Assembly: GCF_003573695.1 (NCBI RefSeq)
Contig: NC_039365.1
Coordinates: forward strand, 131,589,466-131,653,465
Origin: Papaver somniferum
Lineage: Eukaryota; Streptophyta; Magnoliopsida; Ranunculales; Papaveraceae
Reading direction: 5' to 3'
DNA: 64,000 bases
Both the position numbers and the translations under genes were made by a program. Of this stretch, positions 1 through 12,733 are shown one piece after another (positions within the stretch are counted from its first letter, which is position 1; the number at the start of each line of letters is the position of its first letter). Under the pieces are notes generated by a model, which worked only from the letters and a program-made list of their open reading frames with translations, was not told the DNA's origin and searched no databases.

Positions 1-1701
1 AATGCAGTTTGATTATAACTCACTTCATTTTCAACTTCTAACACCCTTGTAAACAACACGAGGGTCTAAATTTCAAGGTGCATAAAACATTCATCTTCGA
101 TTCAAATTAAACAACCAATAGCTCCATAGAAAGATGACAATCTCCTCTGCAATTTTCGTTAAAACATCATGAACTAATTTGATCTTTATCATACCTATAA
201 AATACCATAAAGATGCCTACTCACAGCAGTTACAAGAAAATTCCAGATTTCATAACAACACTAAAATCATCATATAAGAACCATTCTTGTGTGTTCACTT
301 AGAAACTAAGTACTCTAAACATTAACCGTAGAAAACTAAGGCTAACTCAAGCTGTAAGTTGTCAAATTCCTTGAAACAAAACTGCCATGAGTGCATGACA
401 GTTGATACATAAGCTGACATATTTCAAAGGCATAGCCCTAACTGAACCATCGAATATCATGTTGAAATTGTTGTTGAAAATTATCTACAACTTAACAGTA
501 AGGATTTTAGACTAGATTAGTAGATGCATATATGTCAAATCTGCTGAAAATGTAGCTGTCGTAAGCGAAGAACATCAGTCACTGAAATAGGTGTAACTTA
601 CAATGTATAAATCGGAATGGGACACTTAATATCACGTTTTCCTCATTGTTTAGAGACATAAATTTGTTAAGAAGGAACCTTAATCCCGTTCACTATCTAA
701 AATGTCCTAAAATCAGGTTGAAGTGTCACTTAACAACATATGATAATTCTGAAATATAGATGTTTGATTCAATTCAACAAATTTGCTTATAATACCCTAT
801 ACAGTGACTAGAAGTATCACAACAATCCTTAAAGTTCTAATTCCAATCATGTCCCAGCAATATAAAGGTTTGGAACCAATTCCAAATGAAACCCTAGGCT
901 CGTTATACCTAAATTGACCAAAATTGATGTTCGTTGCGTAATTGAATCAAATAAGAGAATACTCTATACAATTAATCAGTTGGAACCATAATAATTAAGG
1001 TTGAAGTCACACTTTCAATCATGAAATAAGGAGGACACAGAGAACCCTTTCTCCATTACTCTCAAATCCCCATGGAAGTCAACCAAAATAGAACATTAAA
1101 CCCACCACTTTCAATCACTCGAGAAGAAATCAGAATTCGGAAGTATTTTTTTGCTAAACCTTGATTGAATTTCTTACCACCTGAGTCTTGTCAATTTCTT
1201 TCTCTTGCTACTGATGGTGTTTGGAGGAAGACGTGAACTAGAAAAGTAAGTCTTTGTTTTTCTTCTTCCCTTGCAAACAAATCCTGGGTGAAACCAAACT
1301 AGGACGTGGACCCTAGGAGTCAAAGAGAAAGTCCACCACATCTCTACTCTACGTGTCAATGAGGAATCCCACCACATTTCTACTGGTTTTGAAAATTAAG
1401 CCCCTAATTTCCTGATTTGCACTATCTCAATTAATTTAGCTAATCTAAAATCATTAAACACAAGGCATACAATGTAAGAAAATTATCACTCTAATCGCAA
1501 ATTACAGACGACCACTCAAGAGTTACCCAACCGTATGGTTGGTTTCAGAAAATATTGAACTAAATCATTACAATTATTAGTAATTGTTCCTAGATAATTT
1601 AATAAGAAAAATATAAAATATAGGATCGCTATAGGTATCATCAGCATCACTGTTGTATATAAACTATAAAGGTTTTTCTATTCACTTCTACATGCACTTA
1701 C
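1..1701. other. AT-rich stretch without a recognised gene
   Basis: I see no convincing coding exon here in either strand. The only local structure is a short imperfect tandem duplication at about 1331-1384, where a CCACCACAT..CTACT motif recurs after about 36 bp and creates a small repetitive reading frame. The stretch lies downstream of the minus-strand Ulp1-type gene and may hold its last exon, 3' UTR or transposon terminal repeat, but I could not match a terminal inverted repeat. Confidence 0.4.
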
Positions 1702-4595
1702 CTCGATACTTGTATCGTTATATAATCGAACAACAAATCTCCTATGATAAGCCTTGATAATATCTATGTCTTGCAATCGGTCTAGAGAAACTCCCCTTAT
1801 CAAACACAGGATGAAGCACAATGCGTACACTTCGCAATCACCGGAACTAAACCAATAAAAATAGAAGTGTCAATTTTGACCAATTGCACCATCTAGGATG
1901 TTGAACGCCCATCTAACGATATCTCAAAGAACTAACCTCGAGCTTTGTTTACTTGATCAAAGTCCGTGTAGTCGCAATTCCATTCTCCATTCTCTAGGAT
2001 TGTCCTCAGAACATCGCAGATAGCGATGACCTCGGATGGGTTCCCTGCTGTCTTGGTGGATCTTTTACGCATTTGATGATTGTATAGGGAATCGTAGATA
2101 CAAATCTTCTGTGTCCTCAAGAGGATTTCAATTGCTACCCAATGATTATCGTTCATCAGCACCGGAGCGTAAACCACATCAACCTCGGACCATGGTTTAC
2201 CATCAATGTCGTATTTCCCCGCCATGTGCAATTTTGTATAATATAATTGTTGATTTTCTTTGGTCTTGGATCTCAGTGTTTGGTCTCTAGCATGCCGCTA
2301 TTTTTTAGGACAATGTTTAATAGAGCGTGAGAACCGCACATTACAAAATATCATTAACATGTACAAAATGCAAGTACGTTTATAGTGCAAATGTGATAAG
2401 TTTCGTAGTTTTCATATAATACTCACAACGAAGTAATTACCAACTGTGGTCCACCGAGTTTTCTTCGTGAATCCAGGGTGTTTGCGCATCGAGTGCAATA
2501 CACAATAAAAAATCTGCAAGAGGTCTCAAATAGATAAGCTGGCGAGTAAATTCATAAAATATCATGAACATAAACTATAATAAAACAATCTACTTACAGT
2601 GTCTGATAACCAGTCGGACCGTGGTTGTGATGTTCCTCCTAATAACTTGACATATTCATACCATTTCAAACGTTCTTCTGTCTTTTAAATCTCCTCAACT
2701 GGAGATTTCTTAGGACGTGGGTCGTTTGCCTTCTTGGTTTCCTTTGGATCCACATTTTACCTGCGCATTTTAATGATCATGAGACAATGAATTTCGAGTT
2801 AAATACGGTAAATAAGTGATAGACACTTGCCTTGTACATATGTAAATGTTCAGGTTCCTTTTACAGTTATTTGAGATTCCTTGATCCTCAATATTTTCCC
2901 CAGCATAGTCATTTTTAGATTTTTTTTGGTAAGTGAGGCTTGCATACAAAGATGAGATCTGAGGTCCCGCCTTTACGATTCTACGCCTGTTTAAGTTGGG
3001 TAAGTCAGGGGATTTAGATGTTTCTTTATCCGCACCCACTGGAGAATTAGATGTTTCATCTCCTATATCGGTTTCTTCTTCTTCTTCTTCTTCTTATTCT
3101 TATTCTTCTTATTCTTCCATCCCTTTACCGTCATCATCTGGAGTACTTACTTTATTTACGGTATCTTCTGATTTTAAAACTGCTTCAGTATTAATTACTG
3201 AGTCCATATGTGTGGTAGCCGCTGCTGCGTTACCCCGATCTCCATCACACGATGTCTGCCCCGCTGCGGTGTTTTTATCCACATAACTAACGCCGGCTGG
3301 AGACAACTTCTCTCGTAAGAAAATAGCAAACATATTTGTTAGCTGGGACTCCGTAAGAGTGTATAAAGTATCTGACCCATGTCCTACGCCAACCTCCCGT
3401 GCAAATTCCTTGGTCGTTCCCGACCAAGAGGATTCATATACCTTGCTAGATTCTTTTGGAACATCAGACGGTTCCACAGTATCCTCCAACACCTCCTTAT
3501 CATCCACTATGCCAAGAAATCTAAGGGAGTCACCATTGTACAGCTCGTACTCATCACAATCCGCTATTAGCCCCTGTCTCAAGGATACAAGTTCACTGTA
3601 TCTCGGTTCGTTTGTGCAAGATACACGTTCCATGACAGTGCACCACCGACCGCAAGTATGCTTGGACACAACCCATCCACATAAAACCCTAATTGCAGGA
3701 ATGCTTGCCAATGCCCAAGCCTGAGATAACAACAATAGTTAGAACTTGAACTGTACAAACTACAAACCGCCCAAGTATACAAGATCCATTTAAACAGAAT
3801 ATGCGAACTTACTGTCAGAGCGTATGGCAGTCCAGACACCCTGTAATCATCCGGCAAGCCCAACCGACTACTTTTCTTTGGTTCCATGTATTTCTTGATA
3901 ACACTAGCTTTCTTAGTTTGCTTTCCATCCTTCACAACTAGAGATGATCGAAAGCTGCGGATGGTTTTTCTAAGACTAACATGACCCCATGGGTACTTGT
4001 TGAAGTTATTCAAGTTGTCCACCAAATAGAAATATTCTCCCTTTACTACAGCTCTTGCCTGGCATCCCAAAAGCAAAACGTGCACAAAAAAGAGAAGTGC
4101 CAACTTAGCGTTCTCATTGTCAGTGCAGGTGGTCAAATCTTCTTTTTCAAATCGCGTCCGGATTTTGCTTACTGTTACCCTTTTTTCCCCAGGGAAATGA
4201 GTTTTCATGATTGGCGAATCCGCGATACATTTTCGGAGTGGGTTATCTAGATCTTCCTTTGTTTCCGCTGTCAACTTGAAGTTAAGTCCCGTAGCAAGTG
4301 CAAATTCTTTCATCCCAAACCTCAAGATATTCCCTCCAAGCCCAAAGTCCATACAAAATGGATCACCATCATCTTGTCTCACATTTTTCCGTGAGAGTAG
4401 ATAATGCAAAATTGTACTGTTGTTATGGGTTCCAGGCATATCCAGGAAGTGGCCAACTGTCGTTGAAGCAAAGACTGCATAAGCCTTTTCTCTCAAACGA
4501 CCCTTGATTGTGGATATAAGATTCATAGCTGCGTGATTTGTTACTTTCGGGTAGTTATCCCGATACTTCTGTGGGTGAACAAACTTGCTATACAC
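1702..4595 (-). pseudogene. DUF1985 / Ulp1-like C48 cysteine protease gene, transposon-type, broken
   Basis: Multi-exon minus-strand gene joining a DUF1985 domain to a Ulp1/SENP-type cysteine protease domain. This architecture is typical of genes carried by plant Mutator-like elements, where the protease is thought to derive from host SUMO proteases. The first large exon (4595-3813) holds DUF1985, with the motif FCMDFGLGG and a following FALATGL. A 92-bp intron (3812-3721, GTAAGT..AG) joins ..YALT to AWALASIPAI.. in frame. The acidic linker carries in-frame TAA codons near 3098-3080. Protease exons follow: about 2757-2599, then 2513-2441, then an exon with NDNHWVAIE (catalytic His codon 2142-2144) and CIYDS (Asp codon 2091-2093), then SGDCEVYALC (Cys codon 1834-1836). 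So the His-Asp-Cys triad is retained. A possible upstream exon begins with an ATG at 5101. The frame across the last intron (about 1922-1865) could not be reconciled, and with the internal stops I call the gene non-functional. Confidence 0.72.
3066..3120 (-). repeat. GAA/TAA microsatellite with in-frame stops inside the DUF1985-Ulp1 gene
   Basis: On the minus strand this is a GAA-rich run encoding poly-glutamate in the gene's frame. Three of the triplets read TAA instead of GAA. Both flanks are open in the same frame (3735-3109 upstream, 3075-2770 downstream), so the break comes from nonsense triplets in a repeat and not from a frameshift. Confidence 0.75.
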
Positions 4596-6044
4596 ATGAG
4601 ATGCTTCAAGTCAGTTTCTTCCAAGGATATGCAGCAACTACAATATTTTGAAGGGAGGAGGATTCTTTGACAAGGTTATTCTCAAACCATCTAACAATTT
4701 CAACACCAATGTAGTTATAAAATGCAAATGCTAATGAATCTAAAAGACAAAAACTAAATTTTGGTAATATGTTCATCTTACAATCATCTACATTACTATT
4801 AAAAATTACTGCATCTCCAAATGGCAAACCTCACCATCTACAAAATTTACCAAGTAGTAGATGGTGGTGTTATTAGGTAATTCAACTAACATATCTTCTC
4901 TCTTGAAAACTTATCTCTAAACAACACTCTGAAAGAAAACACTTTATGAGAACGAACGAAACAAACATACTATGGTTCGGTTCCTGATGAATTACATTTC
5001 GTCGATTCAACAGATGCAAAAGCCGTCTCTAAATATTCTTTGGAATTGACATCATCTTGGAGGTCAGTATCCGTGGAACCTCCCGTTGTAGTAGCATACA
5101 TCTTTCCCTAACACCATGGACAAACAATCAATTTACCATCACAGCAATTCACTCAACTGCCGATATGTAACAAATCAGGTTCATAATTTCAGTGGGTTTC
5201 GAGAAAGAAGAACTACACATACTTAAGTTTGCAAAGAATTCTACATCCACTGATTCTTAATCCCGAAGGTGTCAAAGGACTAAAAATATGTATTTAAGAT
5301 ATATGGTTTTATAGGGTCAGTATCTGAAAGGAGAAACAATTATATTTTTCAAGATGTTGAACTAAACGATGGTCTTGAAAAATTAAATTCAGTGATAAAA
5401 CCTTAATTACCTGTCCTGATTGGGTCTCCAATTGTAAAATAAACAAATAATTAAGTATAAGCATGATGCATATGATTTTGCATATCACCAACATGACTAT
5501 GTAGTAATTTATTATTTTCAAAATTGAAATAACTATTAGAAACCCATGGATCCACTTTACTGAGTATCAATAAGTTTAATGAAGAAGAATTTACCAGTTA
5601 TGAAGCTTTTATCAGTGCCGAAAGCCAAAAACCCTGGACATAATAAAAGCAAAAGTTAGGAAAACACCCAAATTCATTGAAATCATTGAGTAACGGTGAA
5701 GGACGGGATTGAATTTAGCTCACGTTTAATGACTTTGATGGAAAAAGCACTATTGTGGGAATATTTTGAACCAAATGAACTAGGGTTTGAAGGAGACGAA
5801 GGGAGATACTCGCTACATATATCAAGAGAGAGAAATGGTGTGGTATCCGGAGTATGCTTTTCCTATTTATATGGCCCATCCAAACGCGACATCAGTGCGA
5901 CAATTTTTGGGATACATCCGTCATTGGTTAATTAGATAGTATCCAGCTCGGGTATATTGGAAAACTCGTGGTATGTTTCGTTAACTATTTGCAAGCCGTG
6001 GTATCAGCCATAAATATACCTCCGGATGTGCCTTCCAAACATAA
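4596..6044. other. Leader/upstream region of the Ulp1-type gene, no clear gene
   Basis: A short minus-strand frame starts at an ATG at 5101 and reads about 43 codons (start MYATTTGGSTDTD, acidic, Thr/Ser-rich). It could be the first exon of the DUF1985-Ulp1 gene. Otherwise the region is AT-rich, with small unconvincing frames on both strands. At about 6045 the sequence changes to copia internal sequence shared with 36139-36250 and, inverted, with 28000-28090. I did not find the terminal repeat of a MULE. Confidence 0.35.
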
Positions 6045-6956
6045 TTTAACCCCCCACAAAATTACACAACCGCTCTCCCCACAAATACATGGCAATTAAG
6101 CACAAGTTCATTTAATAACTATCCCCCATTATATGTCACTCCCAAGAGAACAACATGAGCGACCTTACTTTTACGAGAAAAGAAGGATTTCTTTGGACGC
6201 GATTTATTAATGTCCAAAATATCCTCGATTAAAATAATCACAAGAGAACCTTTATGATTCATTTTAACCAGAAATCACTCAACATAAGAAAACTTACGGA
6301 GTCAATACAACACTTTCACATAAGAGTGGATTAGGGAAAGATCGATACTGCGGAATTTTCTCAAGAAATTCATTCTATCTTTTATCAATATTTGCATAAA
6401 GACATAATAAACTTAACTTTTGAGCCTATATGAGATAAGGACAGTCACGAATGTAAACACATATATGTCTCATAAGACATTTGCAATGTATAAAACCAAT
6501 AAGATTAAATACTGCAAGATCATCTTCCAAATAACTTAGAATTTAAATAAATAAATCTAAAAACATTGCAAGATGAAAGTGTTAGAAATAGTTATGTGTA
6601 ATCACAATATTTGTTATACCAAACCCTAGTTATCCTTCTTAAACATAAGACTAAATTCTTATAAGAAGTTTCCTAGACAAAATAAGATCAAATTTCTTTG
6701 ATAACTTCATACCTCTCCATGACTCCGTCATAAAAGGTATCATTGATATCCTTGATTCTCTTGACCGTGGAAACTCCATGTTCATGAGTTAGAACATTCA
6801 CCTTACGATCAACAATGCGAGTAAGTTGCCTGGACTTGATGCAATCAGAGATGAGCTTCTTCTAGTTCTGTATCAAAACTTTTTGATTTTCAAGGATTTT
6901 GGTATGACCATCAATTAGATGATTTATGACAGTTGAAGGTTTGCAAATTCAACCTT

Positions 6957-7120
6957 TGAGTCATTCCGATAAATCCTTGACAGATTCAGCAATCCAAGAG
7001 TTGTACTTTTTTCTTGCAATCATCTTTTTCAAAACAAGTTCTTGAACCGAGCTGCATCCTTTGGTGTCTTCTTCCATATCAAGATCGACCACTTCTTGAG
7101 ATCTTGAAGAGTTCTCCATA
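6957..7120 (-). pseudogene. Short remnant ORF in the ORF2 position of copia element C
   Basis: Reading leftward from an ATG at about 7120, the frame encodes about 54 residues, starting MENSSRSQEVVDLDME, before a stop. It occupies the place of the second small ORF of related elements (26774-27136 and 36756-37169) and is likewise acidic at its N-terminus, but I see no convincing residue match. It ends within about 55 codons and is presumably decayed. Confidence 0.35.
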
Positions 7121-7639
7121 TATTTTTTTGGATAAGGATGGAAAACAAAACAATATAATATACATATATTCGTGAAAAAGAGAAGTAAAGGAATCCCTTG
7201 TTATAGAAACCCTATAAAAACTCTTAAGAAGAAAAGTACATGGACGTTCGCGGACCGGTTACGAAAAGTTAATGGGTCAGCTAAGATCCAAAATAAGGAA
7301 ATACAATATCTGTTCTCAGTCATCTCATAGATTTTCATAGCTCAATAATTAGAAGTTTTCCAAAGAAAAAATACTTTAAATTAGAGCACATGAAAAAACA
7401 AATGAATCAATTACTAAGAGTCAAGATATGACTCAACATTCACATGATGAAGAAAACAATTTTATTTTATATGAAATCAAAATAAAGCACATGATCAGAC
7501 GATGTCATACAACGAACTTGAGCATCCCACAAAAATGATTCTTGCAACTCTCGAGTTAGTTTCAAGACTGAATTTACCAAAAAACTAGGTAACAGAGTGA
7601 TGTGTAATCTCACTACGTATATTGAGGGAGGAGTTGTAA

Positions 7640-7825
7640 TTATCTTCTGAGATTTTGTTCCATGTATTCCTTACCTTTTTTATTATACCTTATTCCCGAC
7701 GATTTAGACATTGACCTTTTTGAGCTTCTAATAGAAATATTTCTCTGAGGATTAAGTCTAAGACCTCTTGAAATCCATTCTAGAAAATAAGGGTCACGAG
7801 AATCCAATCCCCTAGACTTAGACAT
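7640..7825 (-). pseudogene. Basic Ser/Arg-rich ORF fragment of copia element C
   Basis: The frame starts MSKSRGLDSRDPYFLEW and is rich in Arg, Lys and Ser. Upstream it is open through the AATGG insertion point of the solo LTR, so before that insertion it was probably part of a longer frame extending into 16534 and beyond. No domain is recognised. It is likely a gag-like C-terminal fragment, by position only. Confidence 0.35.
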
Positions 7826-7846
7826 GCCAGATACATTCTTATCATC

Positions 7847-7851
7847 AATGG
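7847..7851. repeat. Target site duplication AATGG (left) of solo LTR B
   Basis: AATGG directly precedes the LTR terminus and is repeated exactly at 16534-16538 after the other terminus. Confidence 0.85.
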
Positions 7852-9224
7852 TGAAAAAGCGGGGGGTCTAACAACCTCACCCAATATTTCTCTTAGCAAT
7901 CTGTATGGACTAACTCCAATATACTTTCAAGAGAATCAACTAGACAGTCAGACTCAATCTTAAGAAAAATTATATCAAAGAGTTATATCTCAATTTCGCA
8001 ATTCAATCCGCAATCAATAAAATTGGAATTTGCCAGCCTGATTGAATACAAGAGAAATAACTTGAACGGTACCAAAGACCAATGTTCAAAGATCAATCAA
8101 TTTCAATCAACAACCAAAGGTTGGATTTACCAATTGACCGATTCAACACACAACCTGTGATATTCCAATTATATAAAAAAATACAATGCATAAAAGAAGT
8201 AACACAGACACCATAAGTTTTGTTAACGAGGAAACTACAAATGCAGAAAAACCCGGGACCTAGTCCAGATTTGAACACCACACTGTATTAAGCCGCTACA
8301 GACACTAGCCTACCCCAACTTAACTTCGGACTAGAATGTAGGTGAGCTCTAATCAATATCACATTGTTCAAGATACATTTGCGTTCCTTACGCCTCAAGA
8401 ACCACGCCAGTTTATGCGCACTTCATTCCCTTAGCTTATCTCACCCACAACTAAGAGTTGCTACGACCAAAAGCCGAAGACTTGATAAACAAATATGTAT
8501 CACACAGAAAAGTCTATTGAATAGATAAATTTTTCTCCCACGGAAATACCTACGAGTTCTTGTTCTGTCTTTTGATAAATCAAGGTGAATAGGAACCAAT
8601 TGATAAAACAGAATTATATTCCCGAAGAACAACCTAGTATTATCAATCACTTCATAATAATCTTAAATGATTAACGAAACAAGATATTGTGGAATCACAA
8701 ACGATGAGACGAAGGTGTTTGTGGATACTTTTCAATTTTACCTACCGGAGATAAAATATCGAGCAAATCTTAAATAAGATAGTACTCAATCACGATAGAA
8801 AACAACAAGATCAGAACACGCAACTACAGAGAAAATATTTGGGTCTGGCTTCACAATCCCAATGAAGTCTTTAAGTCGTTAACCTACATGGTTTCGTGAA
8901 AAAACTAAGGTTAAAGGAGAATTGACTCTAGCTTATGCAACTAGTATCACACAGGAGGTATGGGCATTAGGTTTCCATGTACTAGAGTTCTCCTTTATGT
9001 AGATTTCAAATCAGGGTTTGCAAACTAAGTTACCTTGGTAGCAAAGCATTCAATATTCACTGTTAGATGAAAACCTGATTAGATTCAAGCTAATATCTTT
9101 CAACCGTTAGATCGAACTTAGCTTGTTATACACAAATGAAATGTATCTTCATTTAGGTTTGAGTAACCATACCTAAACATGTACACTTAATCGGTTCAAC
9201 AATAGTTAACTAATGGTTAGCCAC

Positions 9225-10761
9225 TGATAGACACATTTTTGTGTCCGATTTGTCTCGATTCTATATATTGTTAGGGATCATTTTTGTACTTATTATGGTG
9301 TTTTATTTATTTGTAGGTATTTTTGGCCAATAAACATTTTTGGAAAAAATTGGCTCGAAAAGTTGTCGGGAAGCACCCGGAGGACATTTGCTATTCGGAC
9401 TCTCACTTTGGATAAGGGGTAACCTAATTACTAAGGGGAATCCCATTTCCAGGCAGTTGCTAATCGCACCCCTACTCTGGATAAGGGGCAACCATCTTCA
9501 ACATTCAAAATTCAGGTTTTTGGCGGGAAAAAAGTGCAGTTAAAGAGCAGTTTTGGCAATCGTGATTTGAAGGAGTTTGAGGTCGATTAAACCTCTGATT
9601 TTCATAGGATAGACTCCTTATGGGTCTAGGAATCTGATATGGGTGTTTAAATCGATTAGAATAGGCTCAATCGAAGGATTTTTCTCACAACAAGAAAATA
9701 TGGAAAGTCACGTGTGTGACCTGTTTTAGGGAATTTTAGAGAGATTAAAGCGCTGTAAACCTTCCCAAAGATTTGTATCTATCTAAGGAAGAGTTTAGAA
9801 TAAAAAGGCAAGCTCAGAAACGCGTAGAAATCCTAAAACAAGAAATTGTCCCAACTTGGTCGTGAAGAGAAGGAAAGAGATTTTGGAAGATTTGGGAGAG
9901 ATTTAATCGGTATTTTTGATATAAATAGATGTCTTGGGTCATATAGAAGAGGTGTCGAGAGTTTGGGAACCTAAGGAGAGCCAAATAAGAATAAATCAGA
10001 GCTTTACCAAACTCTGGTTCTGCTGCTGCTGCTGCTGAAGAGGAATAACGCGAAGAACATTGACGCACGGGGAACAGTCGCAGAACAGTGTCGTTGTTTA
10101 ATAGCTGAAGAACATTAAGCTGTGCAGGACAGTCGTATTCTAGGGTCTTAAATTCCTGATCCTGTAACAGTTGATTAGTAACGTATATCTTCAGTATTGC
10201 AACACCAACTGTAACGGTGACTTCTGTAACATCTATACACCGTTGCAGATCTGCCGTTTTACATATTCTCTTCAATAAAAACACCTTTTGAGCCATGATT
10301 TATTATTTTGAACCTGTTTTTGATATGAGGAGCTAAACCCCAACACTTGGATGGTGGAGAAAGCCATATTTCATGCATGTGGTAATTATGTTTAGTTTTT
10401 TTTTATGACTTTTTGCATTAATTTAATCGTTTTATGATTTTTCTTAATTAGTTGTGAAGTCGTATGATGATGTATGCTTGGTCTAAGTGCTTTTGATGCA
10501 TCATGCTAGTGATTTACAGTTAATCTTTTTAAAATCTACCCTCGCAAAGAACTAGAGTCAATAAATTAGAGCTGTGATTGTATAAGAATTGATTGTTGAA
10601 CCACATGATATGAGGTTTGGTGGAATCCTAAGTCCCAGTTTCTCCGATATTGGTATCATCTTTTTGTATACATTTATTAGGGTTAATATTTAAGTCTAGA
10701 ATCGAGTATACACAAGTCCGAGTTGAACGAACTTCTACTTATCACTTTCAAAACTACATCA
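9225..10761 (+). repeat. 5' LTR of the Athila/Tat-like element
   Basis: Starts TGATAGACACATTTTTGTGT and ends AACTACATCA. It carries a TATAAATA box at 9920-9927 and a (CTG)n run near 10020. A 160-codon antisense frame (10296-9814) is open here and also in the 3' copy. Confidence 0.88.
9920..9927 (+). promoter_or_regulatory. TATA box in the 5' LTR
   Basis: TATAAATA about 700 bp into the LTR, repeated at 14644-14651 in the 3' LTR. A TATA box in this position is the expected retroelement promoter. No transcript start can be read from sequence alone. Confidence 0.55.
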
Positions 10762-10766
10762 ATTTT

Positions 10767-10785
10767 TGGCGCCGCCGACGCGAAT
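10767..10785 (+). other. Primer-binding site, tRNA-Asp-like
   Basis: TGGCGCCG follows the LTR after a short AT spacer. Its first 8 bases equal the complement of the 3' end of plant tRNA-Asp(GUC), and the following bases diverge. Either it has mutated or a different tRNA is used. Confidence 0.6.
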
Positions 10786-11146
10786 TTGTATTTAGATTTA
10801 TTTTTATTATTCTTTTTTGTTCCTTTTTACGCGTTTTGGTATTTTTCAATTCTTTTCAGATTTGGAGCGAAGCTACAAGGAAAGAAAAAGTGCTATAAAA
10901 GGAAAGCATCGCCAAAGAAGGAAAGAAAAGAGGAATCTGAAAGGAGTGAAGAAGAAGATTTTGGAAGGACGACAGTTACGATACTGTCTCGGCCCCTCGG
11001 GTTCGTACACTAACATTGGAGTCGGTGGCCTAAGTCGACTTCAACAGTTCATCGCCCGTCTGGTACGGGAGGTAAGACTCTATCCACCCACGAATCCCCT
11101 GTCAGTGGGTTTTATTTTGTGTGACAACTCACACCCCTGCAGTAGA

Positions 11147-12733
11147 ATGGCGAACTGGTACTACAATAGCCAATACAACGAATATCCGACTGATTTTCAA
11201 AATGGACGTTACTACTTTGACCATAGTGTGAATAGTGGTTCGGAACATCAGCCTTTTGAAGATTATGGTCCATACCATGGTGAGCCCAATTACTATCCAC
11301 ATACGCACCGGTCATATGAGAAAAATTCTTATATTTCTCTTTTAGAAGAGTCTCTCAGGAAATTAGAAGAGTCGACACGTAGGATAGATGAGATGAATAA
11401 CTTAGTTTATGACGAAAGAAAACTTTATATAGAGGAATCCCTCAAGCTGATAGCTGAGACGAACGAAAGAATTGCTCGAAATAATCTTAATTTTCAATAT
11501 AGTGTCTCCAATAATACCCTTGAAAATGAGGATAGTTATTTGCATAAACAGGATGACGAGGATATAATTGGTAACACTACTTGTTGTTTAGATGAGGTTC
11601 AACCATTTTCATGTTATTATAATGATTATGATGAGGATAGTGTTGATGAAGAATTTGAAATAAATAGGCACAGTGATCAGGAATTTGCTACTCCAACAGA
11701 GCTTAATAATAATATTATTTCTAGTTCAAATCCAAATAATTTTAATAATTATTCACCTATTTAAAAAGACGAGGATTTGACTGGAGATACTCCCGTTTTA
11801 GACGATGTAGTATTTCCTTTTGATTACGAAGCTAATAATGGTTTAGAGAAACGAGTATATTTTGAGTCTAGCGATTTAGAAACAATAGACTTAGAAAAAG
11901 AAAATGAACTCGTCGAGATGAGTGAGGGTGTACCCGACTTAGAAGAGTCAATTGACCATTTTCATGAATTATATGACCTTGAAATTAGGGAAGTTGTGAC
12001 TAGTATTTCTAGAGACACTGAAAACTCTAAGTTTGGGGGTGATTATCATTCTCCATGTGATTTAACTCTTAGAAAGGTCCCTCACTTGGGACTTGACATA
12101 TGTGTCTCAACCATTTTACAAGATTATCTTCATACACGTTTTCCTAAACCTAGTGATGTCCACAAGAAATTTCAGTTATTAGAAACCCATCCTCTGGTTG
12201 ACGTGGTTTACCCAGGCTATGATATCCAGATTGACTTTGTTTTCCCACCAAATATTTTTCTTCCAAATGTGGGAATGTTTGATTTTCAAATGTGACGAAT
12301 ATTAAGTTTTGAGACTAAACCTAATTACTTTAGGAGATTAGGGTTGACATACTTGTTTAAGGAAGATCACCACTCTCATTGTGGTCAGCTGTGTAAGTCA
12401 AATCTGATTGACTTAGAGGATCCTCAATTATTCAGGTTATTATTATGTGCTTCTAAGTTTTTATTTGAGTTTTTCCAGACTCTAGAACCTGAACATTTGG
12501 ATCTAACCTACGAGGAAACGCAACCCATGAAAATATTTTATTTGGATCCAGTTATAGATCCTGAACCTGAACCACAACTAGATGTAGTTGTCTTAAACAG
12601 GAAACTACACAAGGGTGTGCTTTATTTGTTCATTTTCTTGGCATGTTGCAGATTCTTTTTACTTGTGATAGCTCTATTTGGTTTTGATGACTCACAGATA
12701 TTTCGGCTATTATTTTATGATTTTATGAGGTGA
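11147..12733 (+). pseudogene. Long acidic ORF with C-terminal membrane segment, two in-frame stops
   Basis: From the ATG at 11147 (start MANWYYNSQYNEYP) a single frame runs 529 codons to the TGA at 12731. It is interrupted only by TAA at 11762-11764 and TGA at 12293-12295, with no frameshift. The N-terminal third is Tyr/Asn-rich. Residues about 55-120 (SLLEESLRKLEESTRRIDEM onward) look like a coiled coil. The middle is strongly acidic. Residues about 488-510 form a hydrophobic helix (VLYLFIFLACCRFFLLVIAL), followed by FGFDDSQIFRLLFYDF and the end. A related helix and LFG motif occur in the partial element at 49450-49510. I recall similar DDPQ-F-RLL tails in ORFs of non-autonomous plant retroelements. 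The function is unknown; an envelope-like or membrane-anchored accessory protein is only a guess. Confidence 0.6.

Noticed and set aside
2996..3286. Plus-strand Ser-rich ORF opposite the Ulp1-type gene
   Set aside because: It is the antisense reading of the GAA microsatellite and acidic linker of the minus-strand gene.
5940..6060. Possible right terminal inverted repeat of a MULE carrying the Ulp1-type gene
   Set aside because: No matching complement was found at the left of 1700, and no 9-bp duplication was seen.
10817..11146. Upstream extension of the long ORF in the Athila-like element
   Set aside because: The basic, Lys-rich leader resembles untranslated leader sequence. The ATG at 11147 is a better start by position after the PBS and by composition change, although the frame is open upstream.
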